Assembly (NCBI GenBank): GCA_040255585.1
Contig: JBDZVI010000003.1
Coordinates: forward strand, 28,563-92,562
Length of the DNA: 64,000 bases
Reading direction: 5' to 3'
From: JAAYYF01 sp040255585
GTDB lineage: Bacteria > Deinococcota > Deinococci > Deinococcales > Trueperaceae
In this document: one piece after another, positions 9,351 to 18,429 of the stretch
Position numbering within the stretch: the first letter of the stretch is position 1
Layout: the number at the start of each line of letters is the position of its first letter
Position numbers and translations under genes: made by a program
Notes under the pieces: generated by a model
Told to the model about the DNA's origin: nothing
What the model saw: only the letters and a program-made list of their open reading frames with translations
Database searches by the model: none

Positions 9351-11171
9351 GTGGCAACAAGCATGACGTATAAGCAACCCGCCATACGCACCGCCCGGCG
9401 CTCCATCGCGCTCGGCTGCGCGCTCGCCGTCTTCCTCACGGTCGGTGCGGCCTTCGCCAACGCCGAACTCATCCGGATCCAGCGCGATGCCGGCCAGTGG
9501 GTGATGGCGAACGGCAACTACCAAGGCTGGAACTACAGCGCGCTCAACCAGATCACTAACTACAACGTCAAGAACCTGCAGGTGAAGTGGACGCTGCAGC
9601 TCGGCGTTACGGACTTCCTCGAGGCGCCGCCCATCGTCGTCGGCAACACCATGTACATCCTGACGCCGAAGCCGAACACGGTGTACGCGCTCGACCTGAC
9701 GCGCGAAGGCTTCATCAAGTGGTCCTACCGCGTCGACCAGCCGAACCTCGCTCAGGCCAAGGCGTGTTGCGGCGCCCAGTCGCGCGGCATCAGCTACGCC
9801 GACGGCAAGATCGTCCTCAACTCGCTCGACGGCCAGCTCATGGCGCTCGATGCGAACACGGGCGCCGTGCTCTGGAACACGCAGGTCACGGACCTGAGCA
9901 TCACCGAGACCACGACCAACGCCCCCCTCATCGTCGGCAACAACATCCTGATCGGCAACGAAGGCGGCGAGCGCGGCGTGCGCGGCTGGGTGGCGGCCTA
10001 CGACCTCCAGACGGGCGACCAGGTCTGGAAGTACTACAACACGGGCCCCAACGCCGACATGGGCATCGGCGACCGCTGGAACCCCTTCTACGAAGTGGAC
10101 AAGCGCTGGACCGAGCCGGGCGTCGACACGTGGTACGGCGACTCCTGGAAGCTCGGCGGCGGCACGGCTTGGGGCTACTTCACCTACGACCCCGAGTCGA
10201 ACCTCTTCTACTACGGCACCGCCAACTGCGGCCCTTGGAACCCGGACTACCGCCGCGACCCGGCCACCGCGCCGGGCCTCGACCAGTACCTCTCCAAGTA
10301 CTGCGCCTCGCTCATCGCGCGTGACGCGACGACGGGCGACATGGTCTGGGCGTACTCCACCACGCCGCAGGACCAGTGGGACTTCGACGAGCCGGGCCAG
10401 AACTTCGTGGCCGACCTCACCATCGACGGCCAACTCGTCAAGGCCCTCATCAAGCCCGCCCGCAACGGCTTCTTCTACGTGTTCGACCGCCTGACGGGCG
10501 AGCTCGTCCGCGACGTCTTCGCCTACACGAACGTCAACTGGGCCTCCGGCGTCGACCGCGAGACCGGCATGCCTATCTACAACGAGGACGCGCTGACCTA
10601 CACCGACATCCCGACGCCGATCTCGGTGTGCCCCTTCATCGCCGGCAACAACTGGTACAACGACGCCTACTCGCCCTCCACCGGCCTCGTCTACTTCCAG
10701 GCCGAGAACTCCTGCGCGACCTTCACGGGCACGGAAGCGGAGTACACCCCCGGCGAGAGCTACGTCCTGATGAGCTTCACGAACATCAAGACCGGCCCAG
10801 GCGGCTGGTCGGGCGAACTGCAGGCGTGGGACCCCGTCACTGGCCAGAAGGCCTGGGGCCTCAAGACCTCGACCGGCAACGACGCCAAGCCCGTCTTCGC
10901 GACGGCCGGCAACCTCGTCTTCGGTGGCACCGACACCGGGGAGTTCCGCGCCGTCGACGCGCGCACCGGCCAGGTCCTCTGGACGTTCCGCACGGGCTCC
11001 AACTTCCGCGGCTCGCCGATGAGCTTCACTGGTCCCGACGGCCGGCAGTACATCGCGGTCGTCACGAGCCAGGCCCCGACCGACCCGCAGATCGGCACGG
11101 ACACGACGGCGGACAACGCCGGTCGCTACCGCCGCGCCGGTACGACGCTGTACGTCTTCGGTCTGCCCTGA
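9351..11171 (+). CDS. PQQ-dependent methanol/ethanol dehydrogenase, lanthanide-type
   Basis: A 606-residue exported quinoprotein alcohol dehydrogenase that oxidises alcohols in the periplasm with pyrroloquinoline quinone. Tryptophan-docking propeller motifs run throughout. The vicinal disulfide pair Cys139-Cys140 is in KACCGAQSRG. Metal ligands are Glu207 (GGERGVRG), Asn292 (GTANCGPWN) and catalytic Asp344 in QDQWDFDEPG. The extra Asp346 two residues on is the signature separating lanthanide enzymes (XoxF, PedH) from calcium MxaF, which has Ala there. The GTG at 9351 is chosen because AAAGG lies 5 bases upstream; TTG 9348 and ATG 9363 are alternatives. A signal peptide precedes AFANAE. It lies between the cytochrome and the XoxJ-like fusion. 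Substrate (methanol, ethanol or other) cannot be told from sequence alone. Confidence 0.92.
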   Translation: MATSMTYKQPAIRTARRSIALGCALAVFLTVGAAFANAELIRIQRDAGQWVMANGNYQGWNYSALNQITNYNVKNLQVKWTLQLGVTDFLEAPPIVVGNTMYILTPKPNTVYALDLTREGFIKWSYRVDQPNLAQAKACCGAQSRGISYADGKIVLNSLDGQLMALDANTGAVLWNTQVTDLSITETTTNAPLIVGNNILIGNEGGERGVRGWVAAYDLQTGDQVWKYYNTGPNADMGIGDRWNPFYEVDKRWTEPGVDTWYGDSWKLGGGTAWGYFTYDPESNLFYYGTANCGPWNPDYRRDPATAPGLDQYLSKYCASLIARDATTGDMVWAYSTTPQDQWDFDEPGQNFVADLTIDGQLVKALIKPARNGFFYVFDRLTGELVRDVFAYTNVNWASGVDRETGMPIYNEDALTYTDIPTPISVCPFIAGNNWYNDAYSPSTGLVYFQAENSCATFTGTEAEYTPGESYVLMSFTNIKTGPGGWSGELQAWDPVTGQKAWGLKTSTGNDAKPVFATAGNLVFGGTDTGEFRAVDARTGQVLWTFRTGSNFRGSPMSFTGPDGRQYIAVVTSQAPTDPQIGTDTTADNAGRYRRAGTTLYVFGLP

Positions 11172-11224
11172 GCTTGAGCGAGACCGTCTCGGGCTTCGGG
11201 ACGGAACGAACTGACTGAAGGTGT

Positions 11225-11257
11225 AGTGTGCGGGCGGCGGCGAGCTGCCCGCACACT
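11225..11257 (+). terminator. Terminator or attenuator after the PQQ dehydrogenase gene
   Basis: An 11-bp perfect GC-rich stem pairs 11225-11235 with 11247-11257, followed by CTTGCC. The downstream fusion gene starts 85 bases later, so partial read-through is plausible. Confidence 0.65.
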
Positions 11258-11341
11258 CTTGCCGTCGGGTGCGCCAACAGCCAAGTCCGCGCGTCCCACA
11301 GCGCTGAAGATTCGCTTCCCACGAAAGGTGACCAGCCGACC

Positions 11342-13435
11342 ATGCTTCGAGGCGTTGACACCAGACTAGCTACCGCCATGCCAGCACGACGCCCCGCGCA
11401 CCACAAGCTCGGCGCCCCCTATCTGACCTTGCTCATATCCGTAGCGCTCGCCGCCGCGTCCCTCGCCACGGCGCAGCCCTCCGATACCGCCTGGGAGCTG
11501 CGCGTCTGCGCCGCCCCTGACGAGATGCCCTTCTCGAACCGGTCGGAGCAGGGCTTCGAGAACCGCATCGCCAGCCTCGTGGCCGAGGAGCTCGGCGCGC
11601 GCCTCACCTACGACTGGACAGCCTTCACGGAGGACCTCCTCAACCTCCACTTCGCCGAAGGCACGTGCGACGTCATCATGGGCGTTCCTGACGGCTTCGA
11701 GAAAGGCCTCAACACCATCACGTACTACCAGAGCCCTTACGTCCTCGCCTACCGAGCCGACGCCGACTTCGAGATCGACGACATGGACGATCCGGACCTC
11801 GCGAACCTCAAGCTCGGCGTGCAGGGCCTCGGCATCCCGCCCCACGAGGCGTTGCGGCAGCGCCGCCTCGTCGACAGGGTCGCGCGCATCTACGGCGGCG
11901 AGGAAGGCCAAGACAGGCTCGGCGTGATGCTGCGGGACGTCGAGTCCGGCGCCATCGACATCGGCTTCGGCTGGGGCCCTGTCATCGCGTACTACGCCGC
12001 CCGCAGCCAGGTCGACCTCGTCGTCAAGCCGGTCGAGCCGGCCTTCGACTTCCCGTCCATCTTCCAGTACATCCCCATGACCATGGCGGTGCGGCGCGAC
12101 GACATCGCCATGCAGGAGCGCCTCAACCGTGCCATCGTCGCCAGGTGGGACGACATCCAGGCCGTGCTGCGCGAGTACGACGTACCCCTGATCGACATGC
12201 CGAAACCGTTCCTCGGCCAGTCCTCCCTGCCGCCGACCACGCTGCGAGTCGGCGTCGTCATCCCGATGCCGACCCGGGGTCGGACGTTCATAGCCGGAGT
12301 CAACGATCTCGTCGGCAACGCCGCCCGCATGGGCGCTCTCCAGGCGGAGGGCGTCGTCAACCAGTCAGGCGGGGCGACCGACCGCGACGTGCGCGTCCTG
12401 CTGGCCAGCAGCCCGAGCGCGGAGGCGGCGAAGCGCGCGGCCGACGCCCTGTTAGCGCTCGGCGAGGTCGACGCCCTGGTGGGCGGCATCGGCGACGGTC
12501 AGGCGGAGGCGCTCGCCGACCTCGCCGACGCGCGCGGCGTGCCGTTCGTCAACATCGGCTCGCCGAGCCTCGTGCTGCGCGAGCAGTGCAGGCCGTCGAC
12601 CTTCCACGTGCAGCCGTCGGCCGGCGCCTACCTCGACGCCATGGTGCGGCTCTACCGAGACGGACCGGCGCCGCAGCGGTGGTACGTCGTCTATGAGGAA
12701 GGTCAGGAAGGCGAGGCGCTCATCGCTCGCGCCGAGGCGGCGGCGCAGGCCGTCGGCGACGCGGTCGTCGGCAGCAGGGCCATCACCAAGGCCCGCCCCG
12801 TCTACTTCGACCTGTTGGACGAAGCCAAGAGCCTGGGCGCCGACGTGGTCGCGGTGCTGCTCGACGCCGCCGACCAGGTGGCGCTGATCGGCCAGGCGGA
12901 GGACGGTGGCTACAGCCTGCGCATGGCCCCCTTCCCGGACCCGCTCACCCAGACCCGCGAGTTCCTCGCGGCCACGAACCGCTACGGCGCTGGCCGAGAC
13001 GTGCAGCGCATCCAACTCTGGGAACCGACGCTCGGCGCGCCAGCCGCCGCCGCGATGAACGAACGGTTCGCATCGCGTTGGGGCCAGCCCTTCGACGCCC
13101 CGGCGTGGGCGGCCTACGAGGCGGTGGCGGTGCTGACCGACGCGGCACGCCGCGCCGACAGTTCGGACGGCGCCGCCCTCGCCGCGGCCCTGCTCGAAGT
13201 CGACGCGGGGGACCTGGGGGGCAAGACGGGCGACGTGGCTTTCCGCCAAGCGGACCACGAGCTGCGCCAGCCCATGTACGTCGTGTCGATCAACGCGAAC
13301 GCCCAGTGGGGCACTACGCTCACGCAGCGTCTTGCCGCCGGGCGCCTGGCAGGAACGTTGCCGGACGGCGCCTTGGGCGCGGCGGAGCTCGACCAGTTGG
13401 GGGGCACGTTGGGCGGGGCGGCCTGCGGGTTCTGA
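11342..13435 (+). CDS. Fusion of XoxJ/MoxJ-like protein with PQQ-associated type 1 binding protein
   Basis: A 697-residue exported protein with two complete ligand-binding modules. After a signal peptide (to about residue 45), residues 50-290 match the MoxJ/XoxJ family: LRVCAAPDEMPFSN, GTCDVIMGVPDGFEKGL and SPYVLAYRAD. Residues 300-697 form a type 1 periplasmic binding protein opening LRVGVVIPMP, with VLREQCRPSTFHVQPSAG and a C-terminal LDQLGGTLGGAACGF. These landmarks are shared with the 422-residue protein at 2515-3783. The ATG at 11342 has GAAAGGTGA about 10 bases upstream. XoxJ is thought to help activate or load the dehydrogenase; joining it to a solute-binding domain suggests coupling of enzyme maturation with ligand capture. 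The function of the fusion is inferred only. Confidence 0.85.
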   Translation: MLRGVDTRLATAMPARRPAHHKLGAPYLTLLISVALAAASLATAQPSDTAWELRVCAAPDEMPFSNRSEQGFENRIASLVAEELGARLTYDWTAFTEDLLNLHFAEGTCDVIMGVPDGFEKGLNTITYYQSPYVLAYRADADFEIDDMDDPDLANLKLGVQGLGIPPHEALRQRRLVDRVARIYGGEEGQDRLGVMLRDVESGAIDIGFGWGPVIAYYAARSQVDLVVKPVEPAFDFPSIFQYIPMTMAVRRDDIAMQERLNRAIVARWDDIQAVLREYDVPLIDMPKPFLGQSSLPPTTLRVGVVIPMPTRGRTFIAGVNDLVGNAARMGALQAEGVVNQSGGATDRDVRVLLASSPSAEAAKRAADALLALGEVDALVGGIGDGQAEALADLADARGVPFVNIGSPSLVLREQCRPSTFHVQPSAGAYLDAMVRLYRDGPAPQRWYVVYEEGQEGEALIARAEAAAQAVGDAVVGSRAITKARPVYFDLLDEAKSLGADVVAVLLDAADQVALIGQAEDGGYSLRMAPFPDPLTQTREFLAATNRYGAGRDVQRIQLWEPTLGAPAAAAMNERFASRWGQPFDAPAWAAYEAVAVLTDAARRADSSDGAALAAALLEVDAGDLGGKTGDVAFRQADHELRQPMYVVSINANAQWGTTLTQRLAAGRLAGTLPDGALGAAELDQLGGTLGGAACGF

Positions 13436-13468
13436 GAGCCGCTCCCAGTCAGGGCGAGCGACCGGCGC

Positions 13469-15478
13469 TCACTTCCAGATGACGAGCTCGTCGAACGCGG
13501 TCTGCGACTCGTTGCCAAGCGTGCCCGTCCGTGACGCCGCGCCTTGGCCCGAGGCCGGCTCTCGTCCGAGCGGCCCTGGTTCGATCCAGGTCCACTCGCT
13601 GCCCTGGCCCGTGCCCTGATCCTCGTCCGCGGACACCGGCACGTCGTCGATGACCGACATGGGCATCCACGGCTCCCTGACGGCCGACGACCGCAACTCC
13701 TTCACGGCCGAGGCGCGTGCCTCGGCGGCCGTTTGGGCCATGGCGGCCTCTACGGTGACGCGCTTCAGGAGTTCCTCCGCCTGCGAGGGGAGCATGGGCT
13801 TGGCGAAGTAGTAGCCCTGCGCGTTGTCCGCGCCAAGGCTGCGCAGGAAGTCGCGCTGGTAGGCCGTCTCAACGCCCTCGGCCACTACCTCCTTGTTCAA
13901 CTTGTGTGCCATGGCGCAGATCGCCTCGATGATGGCCGCGTTGTCGACGGAGCCGCCCGAAGTGCGCAAGTGGTTGCGCTGCAGCGTGCTACGCACCGCC
14001 GGGTCCGGTTCCTTCGCCGTCTGCGTGCCGCGCAGCGGCCCTTGCGCGAGCGCCTGCACGAACGACCTGTCGATCTTCAGCGTGCCGATCGGGAGGCGCT
14101 GCAAGTAGGCGAGCGACGAGTAGCCCGTGCCGAAGTCGTCCAGCGCTATGCGCACGCCCAGCCGTTGGAGCTGCTTGAGGATCCGCACGGCCAGGTCGTT
14201 GTCCTGCTCGAGGACGCTCTCGGTGACTTCCAGCTCGAACAGGTGCGGCTGGATCCCTGAGTCGTCGAGGGCGCCCTTGACGGTATCCACGAAGTTCGAC
14301 TGATGGAACTGGAGGGTCGACACGTTGACGGCGACGCGCACGGGCATCAGGCCCTGGCGCAGCCATGTGCGCAGTTGCATGGCGGTCTCGCGCAACATCC
14401 AGTGGCCGATGGGCGCGATCATGCCGGCCTCCTCGGCCACCGGGATGAACTCGGCCGGCGGCACCAAGCCTAGGTCCGGGGAGTGCCAGCGCAAGAGCGC
14501 CTCGAAGCCGACGAGGGTGCCGTCGGCGATGCGAACCTGCGGCTGGTACATGACCTTGAACTCGTTCTCCGTCAGGGCGCGCCTGAGCACGCGCTCGAGT
14601 TCGAGCCGCCTCGTCAGGCGCGTCCGGACTTCCACCGTGCTGAAGTTGAACGAGTTCTTGCCGGCGACCTTCACCTGGTACATGGCGGCGTCAGCGGACT
14701 GCAGGAGCGCCTCCACGACGTTACCGTCGCGCGGATAGAGGGCCACGCCGATGGACGCCGACACCTGGAGCTCGCGACCCTCGACCGTGAACGGGGTACT
14801 CAGCTCCCTGACCAGGCTGCGCGCGATCTGGCCGGCCGCCTGCTCATCACGCACGCCGACGAGAGCGACCATGAACTCGTCGCCTCCCACCCTGCCGACG
14901 AGGTCCTCCTCGCGCACGTTGGCGAGCAGGACCTGGCCGACCTCGCCGAGAAGCTTGTCGCCGAAGTCGTGACCGTACGTGTCGTTGACGAACTTGAAGC
15001 GGTCGAGATCGACGAAGAGGAGGGCAAGTCCGCCGCCGGCAGCGGCCGCGGCATCGAGCTCGGCCCGCAAGCGCTCCTCGAAGGCCTGGCGCACCAGCGT
15101 GCCCGTAAGGGGGTCGACGAGCGCCTTGCGGCGCGCCGCCCGCTCGTGGTGCAGGTTGTGCTCCAGCCGCCGCATCCAACCGACCACGAGGCCGGCGCCG
15201 GAGCAGGCGAGGAAAGCGAACATCTGGTCGGCCTGCAGGAGGCTCAAGGGGTTCCAGGTCGCGACGCCGAGGGCGTCCATGCGGAGCTGCACCGCCAGGT
15301 AGCCGATCACGCCGCTGGCCAGCCCGCCGACGGGCCCCCAACACCAGCCGCTGACCGCCACAGGGAGCAGCGCCGCGAGTGGCGCGTACGAGCCGGCGAA
15401 CCCCACGACCTCGCCGTACCCGACCAGGTAGGCGGCCCACAGGAGCAACGGGGATAGTCTGCTTAGCCAACTCGGCAT
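13469..15478 (-). CDS. Membrane-anchored GGDEF-EAL cyclic-di-GMP protein
   Basis: A 669-residue cyclic-di-GMP enzyme. Residues 1-101 hold several hydrophobic membrane segments. The diguanylate cyclase domain (about 120-280) has an intact GGDEF at 198-202 and an inhibitory I-site REED at 189-192, exactly five residues ahead. The phosphodiesterase domain (about 295-590) has EAL at 326-328, a DDFGTGYSSL metal-binding loop and VVAEGVET. An insertion of roughly 35 residues follows KIDRSFVQAL, and a 70-residue Ser/Gly/Glu-rich tail ends the protein. Both catalytic motifs look functional, so it may make or degrade c-di-GMP. It converges with the fusion gene, leaving 33 bases between. Confidence 0.9.
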   Translation of the reverse strand: MPSWLSRLSPLLLWAAYLVGYGEVVGFAGSYAPLAALLPVAVSGWCWGPVGGLASGVIGYLAVQLRMDALGVATWNPLSLLQADQMFAFLACSGAGLVVGWMRRLEHNLHHERAARRKALVDPLTGTLVRQAFEERLRAELDAAAAAGGGLALLFVDLDRFKFVNDTYGHDFGDKLLGEVGQVLLANVREEDLVGRVGGDEFMVALVGVRDEQAAGQIARSLVRELSTPFTVEGRELQVSASIGVALYPRDGNVVEALLQSADAAMYQVKVAGKNSFNFSTVEVRTRLTRRLELERVLRRALTENEFKVMYQPQVRIADGTLVGFEALLRWHSPDLGLVPPAEFIPVAEEAGMIAPIGHWMLRETAMQLRTWLRQGLMPVRVAVNVSTLQFHQSNFVDTVKGALDDSGIQPHLFELEVTESVLEQDNDLAVRILKQLQRLGVRIALDDFGTGYSSLAYLQRLPIGTLKIDRSFVQALAQGPLRGTQTAKEPDPAVRSTLQRNHLRTSGGSVDNAAIIEAICAMAHKLNKEVVAEGVETAYQRDFLRSLGADNAQGYYFAKPMLPSQAEELLKRVTVEAAMAQTAAEARASAVKELRSSAVREPWMPMSVIDDVPVSADEDQGTGQGSEWTWIEPGPLGREPASGQGAASRTGTLGNESQTAFDELVIWK

Positions 15479-15524
15479 CTTGGAAGTAGGTTAGCGGCAG
15501 CTAGTGACGGGCTTCTTACGTACC

Positions 15525-15542
15525 GCGTGAGATGTCTCACGC
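15525..15542. promoter_or_regulatory. 18-base perfect palindrome, candidate operator
   Basis: GCGTGAGA-TG-TCTCACGC has perfect 8-base arms around a 2-base centre. It lies 47 bases upstream of the GGDEF-EAL start. Such compact symmetry suits a dimeric repressor. Confidence 0.5.
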
Positions 15543-15614
15543 CGCCGTCGCGCCGGGCCATCACGAAGCGCTGACAGTCGCCGGATACAACTGCGGCGTC
15601 GCCTCGGAGCGGTA

Positions 15615-15629
15615 GGTCCCGCGGGGACC
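15615..15629. repeat. Short inverted repeat
   Basis: GGTCCC-GCG-GGGACC, a perfect 6-base inverted repeat about 200 bases upstream of the binding-protein gene. It could be a small hairpin or operator half-sites. Confidence 0.35.
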
Positions 15630-15824
15630 CGCCCCGAAGGACGCGCCGGCGGCACGCGTCTCCCACGACAAGGTAGTGACTCCGGGGCGGCAAAGCAGGT
15701 AGCATTGCGTCAATCTCCAGCGAGGTGCGAGGCAGCTGAAGTTACATCCGGCCGGGGGGACCTGTCGGACACGCACTGGCGCCAAGCAGACCTACCGCGG
15801 GTCTGGAGACCAAGGAGGAAGTGG

Positions 15825-17315
15825 ATGAAGATCAGCCTCAAACCACGCTTGCTGGTGCTGCTCACCGCCATCGCGGTCGGTAGCCTGGCGTCGGCGCAGA
15901 CGCTCACCATCGCGATGAGCGCCCAACCGGACACCTTGGACCCGCAGGTCACCGCCGCCACGGCGGCCTTCCAGGTGACCAAGTCCATCTACGACGGGCT
16001 CGTCGAGGTCGACCAGAGCGGCAACATCGTGCCGGCGCTCGCCAAGTCCTATAGCGTCAGCAACGACGGTCTGAGCTACACCTTCGTGCTGAACGACGCC
16101 ACCTTCCACGACGGCACCGCCCTCGATGCCCAGGACGTCGTGGCCACGCTCGACCGCATCCGCGACGAGGCCACCGGCTCCTCCAAGCGGAGCGAGTTCG
16201 CCAGCATCACCAGCGTGACGGCGGTCGACGACCACACCGTCACCATCGCGCTCTCGCAGACGAGCCCCGCGCTCCTCGCCTCGCTCGCCTCCGGCTGGGG
16301 TGCGATCCTCCCGAGCGAGAAGCTGGCCGAGGGTCACGACTTCGGCAACCAGCCCATCGGCACGGGCCCCTTCAAGCTCGTCTCCTGGGTGCGCGACAAC
16401 GCCATCACGCTGGAACGCAACGACAGCTACTACCAAGGCGCCCCCGCCCTCCAGCAGGTCGTCATCCGCTTCGTGACCGACAACGCCGTGCAGTACCAGG
16501 GCCTCGCCACCGGCGAGTTCGACATCATCGACAACGTGCCCCAGGCGCAGCAGGCGACCGTCGAGGCCGACCCGGCCCTCACCCTCGTGCGCGAGCCGTC
16601 TGGCACGGTCCTCGTAGCCGCCCTCAACGCCCGCAACCCGTACCTGAACGACGCGCGCGTGCGCCGCGCCATCAACATGGCCGTCGACACCGAGATCGTC
16701 ATGGAAGTCGCCTACGGCGGCGGCCCGCAGGTCGGCACGTTCATGGAGGCCGGCAGCCCCTGGTACCCGGAGTCTGTGCAGCCGTTCCCCTACGATCCCG
16801 AGAAGGCCAAGGCGCTCCTCAAGGACGCCGGCGTTCCCGCCGACTGGACGATCAGGCTCGTCCTCCCGCAACCGTACCCTCAGCACATCCAGGCCGGGCA
16901 GATCGTGCAGGACTTCCTCAGCCAGATCGGCGTCAAGGCCGAGATCTCCATCGTCGAGTGGGGTGTCTGGCTCTCCGACGTCTACGGCGGCGCGCACGAA
17001 TTCGACATCACCGTGGTAGGCCATACGGGCAAACTCGACCCGTCCGGCCGCCTCACCGGCCTCGGCACCGACCGTAACTACAGCGGCGTCATCGACGACG
17101 ACGTCGCCAACTGGATCGCCCAGGCCAACTCCAACCCCGATCCGGCCATGCGCAAGTCCTTGTACTCGCAGGCCCTCATCCGCCTGCACGACGACGCGCC
17201 CTTCATCTACTTCGGCACGGCCGAGCGCGTCTACGCGAGGAAGGCGAGCGTCCAGGGCTTCTGGATCACGCCCCTCCTCGACTCCTTCGACTTCAGGGCG
17301 ACTCACTTCGAGTGA
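15825..17315 (+). CDS. Peptide/nickel-type ABC transporter substrate-binding protein
   Basis: A 496-residue exported binding protein of the SBP_bac_5 (DppA/OppA) family. The signal peptide ends at ASAQ near residue 25. Family landmarks are QPDTLDPQVTAATAAFQVTK, FTFVLNDATFHDGTALDAQDV-like text, GTGPFKLVSW, RRAINMAVD and the C-terminal YARKASVQGF. The ATG at 15825 has AAGGAGG 6 bases upstream; earlier in-frame starts lack a ribosome-binding site. Two permease genes follow. The ligand is unknown; peptides, opines and glycosides are all carried by this family. Confidence 0.88.
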   Translation: MKISLKPRLLVLLTAIAVGSLASAQTLTIAMSAQPDTLDPQVTAATAAFQVTKSIYDGLVEVDQSGNIVPALAKSYSVSNDGLSYTFVLNDATFHDGTALDAQDVVATLDRIRDEATGSSKRSEFASITSVTAVDDHTVTIALSQTSPALLASLASGWGAILPSEKLAEGHDFGNQPIGTGPFKLVSWVRDNAITLERNDSYYQGAPALQQVVIRFVTDNAVQYQGLATGEFDIIDNVPQAQQATVEADPALTLVREPSGTVLVAALNARNPYLNDARVRRAINMAVDTEIVMEVAYGGGPQVGTFMEAGSPWYPESVQPFPYDPEKAKALLKDAGVPADWTIRLVLPQPYPQHIQAGQIVQDFLSQIGVKAEISIVEWGVWLSDVYGGAHEFDITVVGHTGKLDPSGRLTGLGTDRNYSGVIDDDVANWIAQANSNPDPAMRKSLYSQALIRLHDDAPFIYFGTAERVYARKASVQGFWITPLLDSFDFRATHFE

Positions 17316-17322
17316 CCGCCAG

Positions 17323-17357
17323 GCCTGTGGGCGGGTAGCATCAACCCGCCCACAGGC
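17323..17357 (+). terminator. Hairpin between binding-protein and permease genes
   Basis: A perfect 14-bp stem (17323-17336 with 17344-17357) with a 7-base loop starts 8 bases after the binding-protein stop. No U-run follows, so it may protect the upstream mRNA or reduce read-through into the permeases. Confidence 0.6.
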
Positions 17358-17390
17358 GACCCGGTTGAGCTGACAGGACGATCGACGCGG

Positions 17391-17414
17391 GTGGGGTCCA
17401 CCGCTAGACCCCAC
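17391..17414 (+). repeat. Second hairpin upstream of the permease gene
   Basis: An 8-bp perfect stem (17391-17398 with 17407-17414) with an 8-base loop, 33 bases after the first hairpin and ahead of the DppB-like gene. Confidence 0.4.
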
Positions 17415-17490
17415 CCGGTGGGTGGAGCCGCCTGGCACCCCGCCCGCGTCGTCGCCACGTCAGCGGCGAGGCGGCTCGCGACTCACTAAC

Positions 17491-18429
17491 GTGGCCAGGT
17501 ACTTGCTCGTACAGACCCTCTCGTTCATCGTCACGCTATGGGCGGTACTGACGCTCGTGTTCATAGCGATGCGCGCCCTGCCGGGCGACGCCGCCACGAT
17601 CATGGGCGGCATCGACGCCACCGAATCGGAGACGAGCGTGCTGCGCTCGCAGCTCGGTCTCGATCGCTCACTTCCCGTTCAGTACGCCGACTACCTCGCC
17701 GATGTCGTGCAAGGCGACCTCGGGAACTCGCTGCGCGAGCGGCGACCAGTGGTGCGCGTGCTCCTCGACCGCCTACCCGTCACCGTCACGCTCGCCAGCA
17801 TGGCCTTCGTGATAGCGCTGGGCCTGGGCCTGGGGCTGGGGCTCCTCGCCGGCCTCCGACCGGGCGGCACCCTCGACCGGATGACGCTGCTCTTCACCAC
17901 GGTCGCGCTTGCGCTGCCCGAGTTCTGGTTCGGCTTCCTGCTCATCCTGCTGTTCGCGGTGCAGCTCGGCTGGTTCCCCGTGATCGGCCTCCCGCCGCAG
18001 GGGCTGACCCTGGCGGCGAGCTGGCACCTTCTCCTGCCCGCCGTCACCCTCGCCATCCCCCGTGCCGCGCAGGTCGCCCGGCTCGCGCGGGCGCGCGTGC
18101 TCGAGGAGCGGCGCGCCGATTACGTCCGCACCGCACGCAGCAAGGGCCTCAGACCGTCGGCCGTCGGTAGGCACATCGCCAGCAACTCGCTCCCGGGCGT
18201 CATCCCGCTGCTCGCCCTCGAGCTAGGCGGGCTCCTGACCGGTACCATCGTCGTCGAGCAGGTCTTCGGACTCCCGGGGCTGGGCGCTACCATCCTCGGC
18301 GCCATCGGCGCCCGCGACTACCCGGTCGTCCAAGGCGTAACCATCCTCGCCGTGACCGTCTACGTCCTCGTCAACTGGCTGGCCGACCTCTCGCAGGTCA
18401 TCGCCGACCCGCGCCTGAGAGCAGCATGA
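17491..18429 (+). CDS. ABC transporter permease, DppB type
   Basis: A 312-residue inner-membrane permease of the peptide importer family. It opens MARYLLVQTLSFIVTLWAVL, typical of DppB, then PGD and a periplasmic loop, then six membrane segments. The cytoplasmic EAA-like loop is RRADYVRTARSKGL, where an ATPase would dock. I chose the GTG at 17491 because the family normally begins here; GTG 17422 would add 23 atypical residues. No strong ribosome-binding site is visible. The stop overlaps the next start by four bases (ATGA). No ATPase gene is found in this operon. Confidence 0.88.
   Translation: MARYLLVQTLSFIVTLWAVLTLVFIAMRALPGDAATIMGGIDATESETSVLRSQLGLDRSLPVQYADYLADVVQGDLGNSLRERRPVVRVLLDRLPVTVTLASMAFVIALGLGLGLGLLAGLRPGGTLDRMTLLFTTVALALPEFWFGFLLILLFAVQLGWFPVIGLPPQGLTLAASWHLLLPAVTLAIPRAAQVARLARARVLEERRADYVRTARSKGLRPSAVGRHIASNSLPGVIPLLALELGGLLTGTIVVEQVFGLPGLGATILGAIGARDYPVVQGVTILAVTVYVLVNWLADLSQVIADPRLRAA

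Larger units (their letters stand above)
15479..15824. other. Divergent intergenic region with two palindromes
   Basis: 346 bases without a credible gene between the GGDEF-EAL gene and a binding-protein operon. It holds an 18-base palindrome at 15525-15542, a GC-rich inverted repeat at 15615-15629 and the ribosome-binding site AAGGAGG at 15811-15818. I could not place a convincing promoter. Confidence 0.6.

Noticed and set aside
13570..13600. T-loop-like GGTTCGATCC suggesting a tRNA
   Set aside because: It lies inside the C-terminal coding region of the GGDEF-EAL gene and no acceptor or anticodon stem can be built around it.
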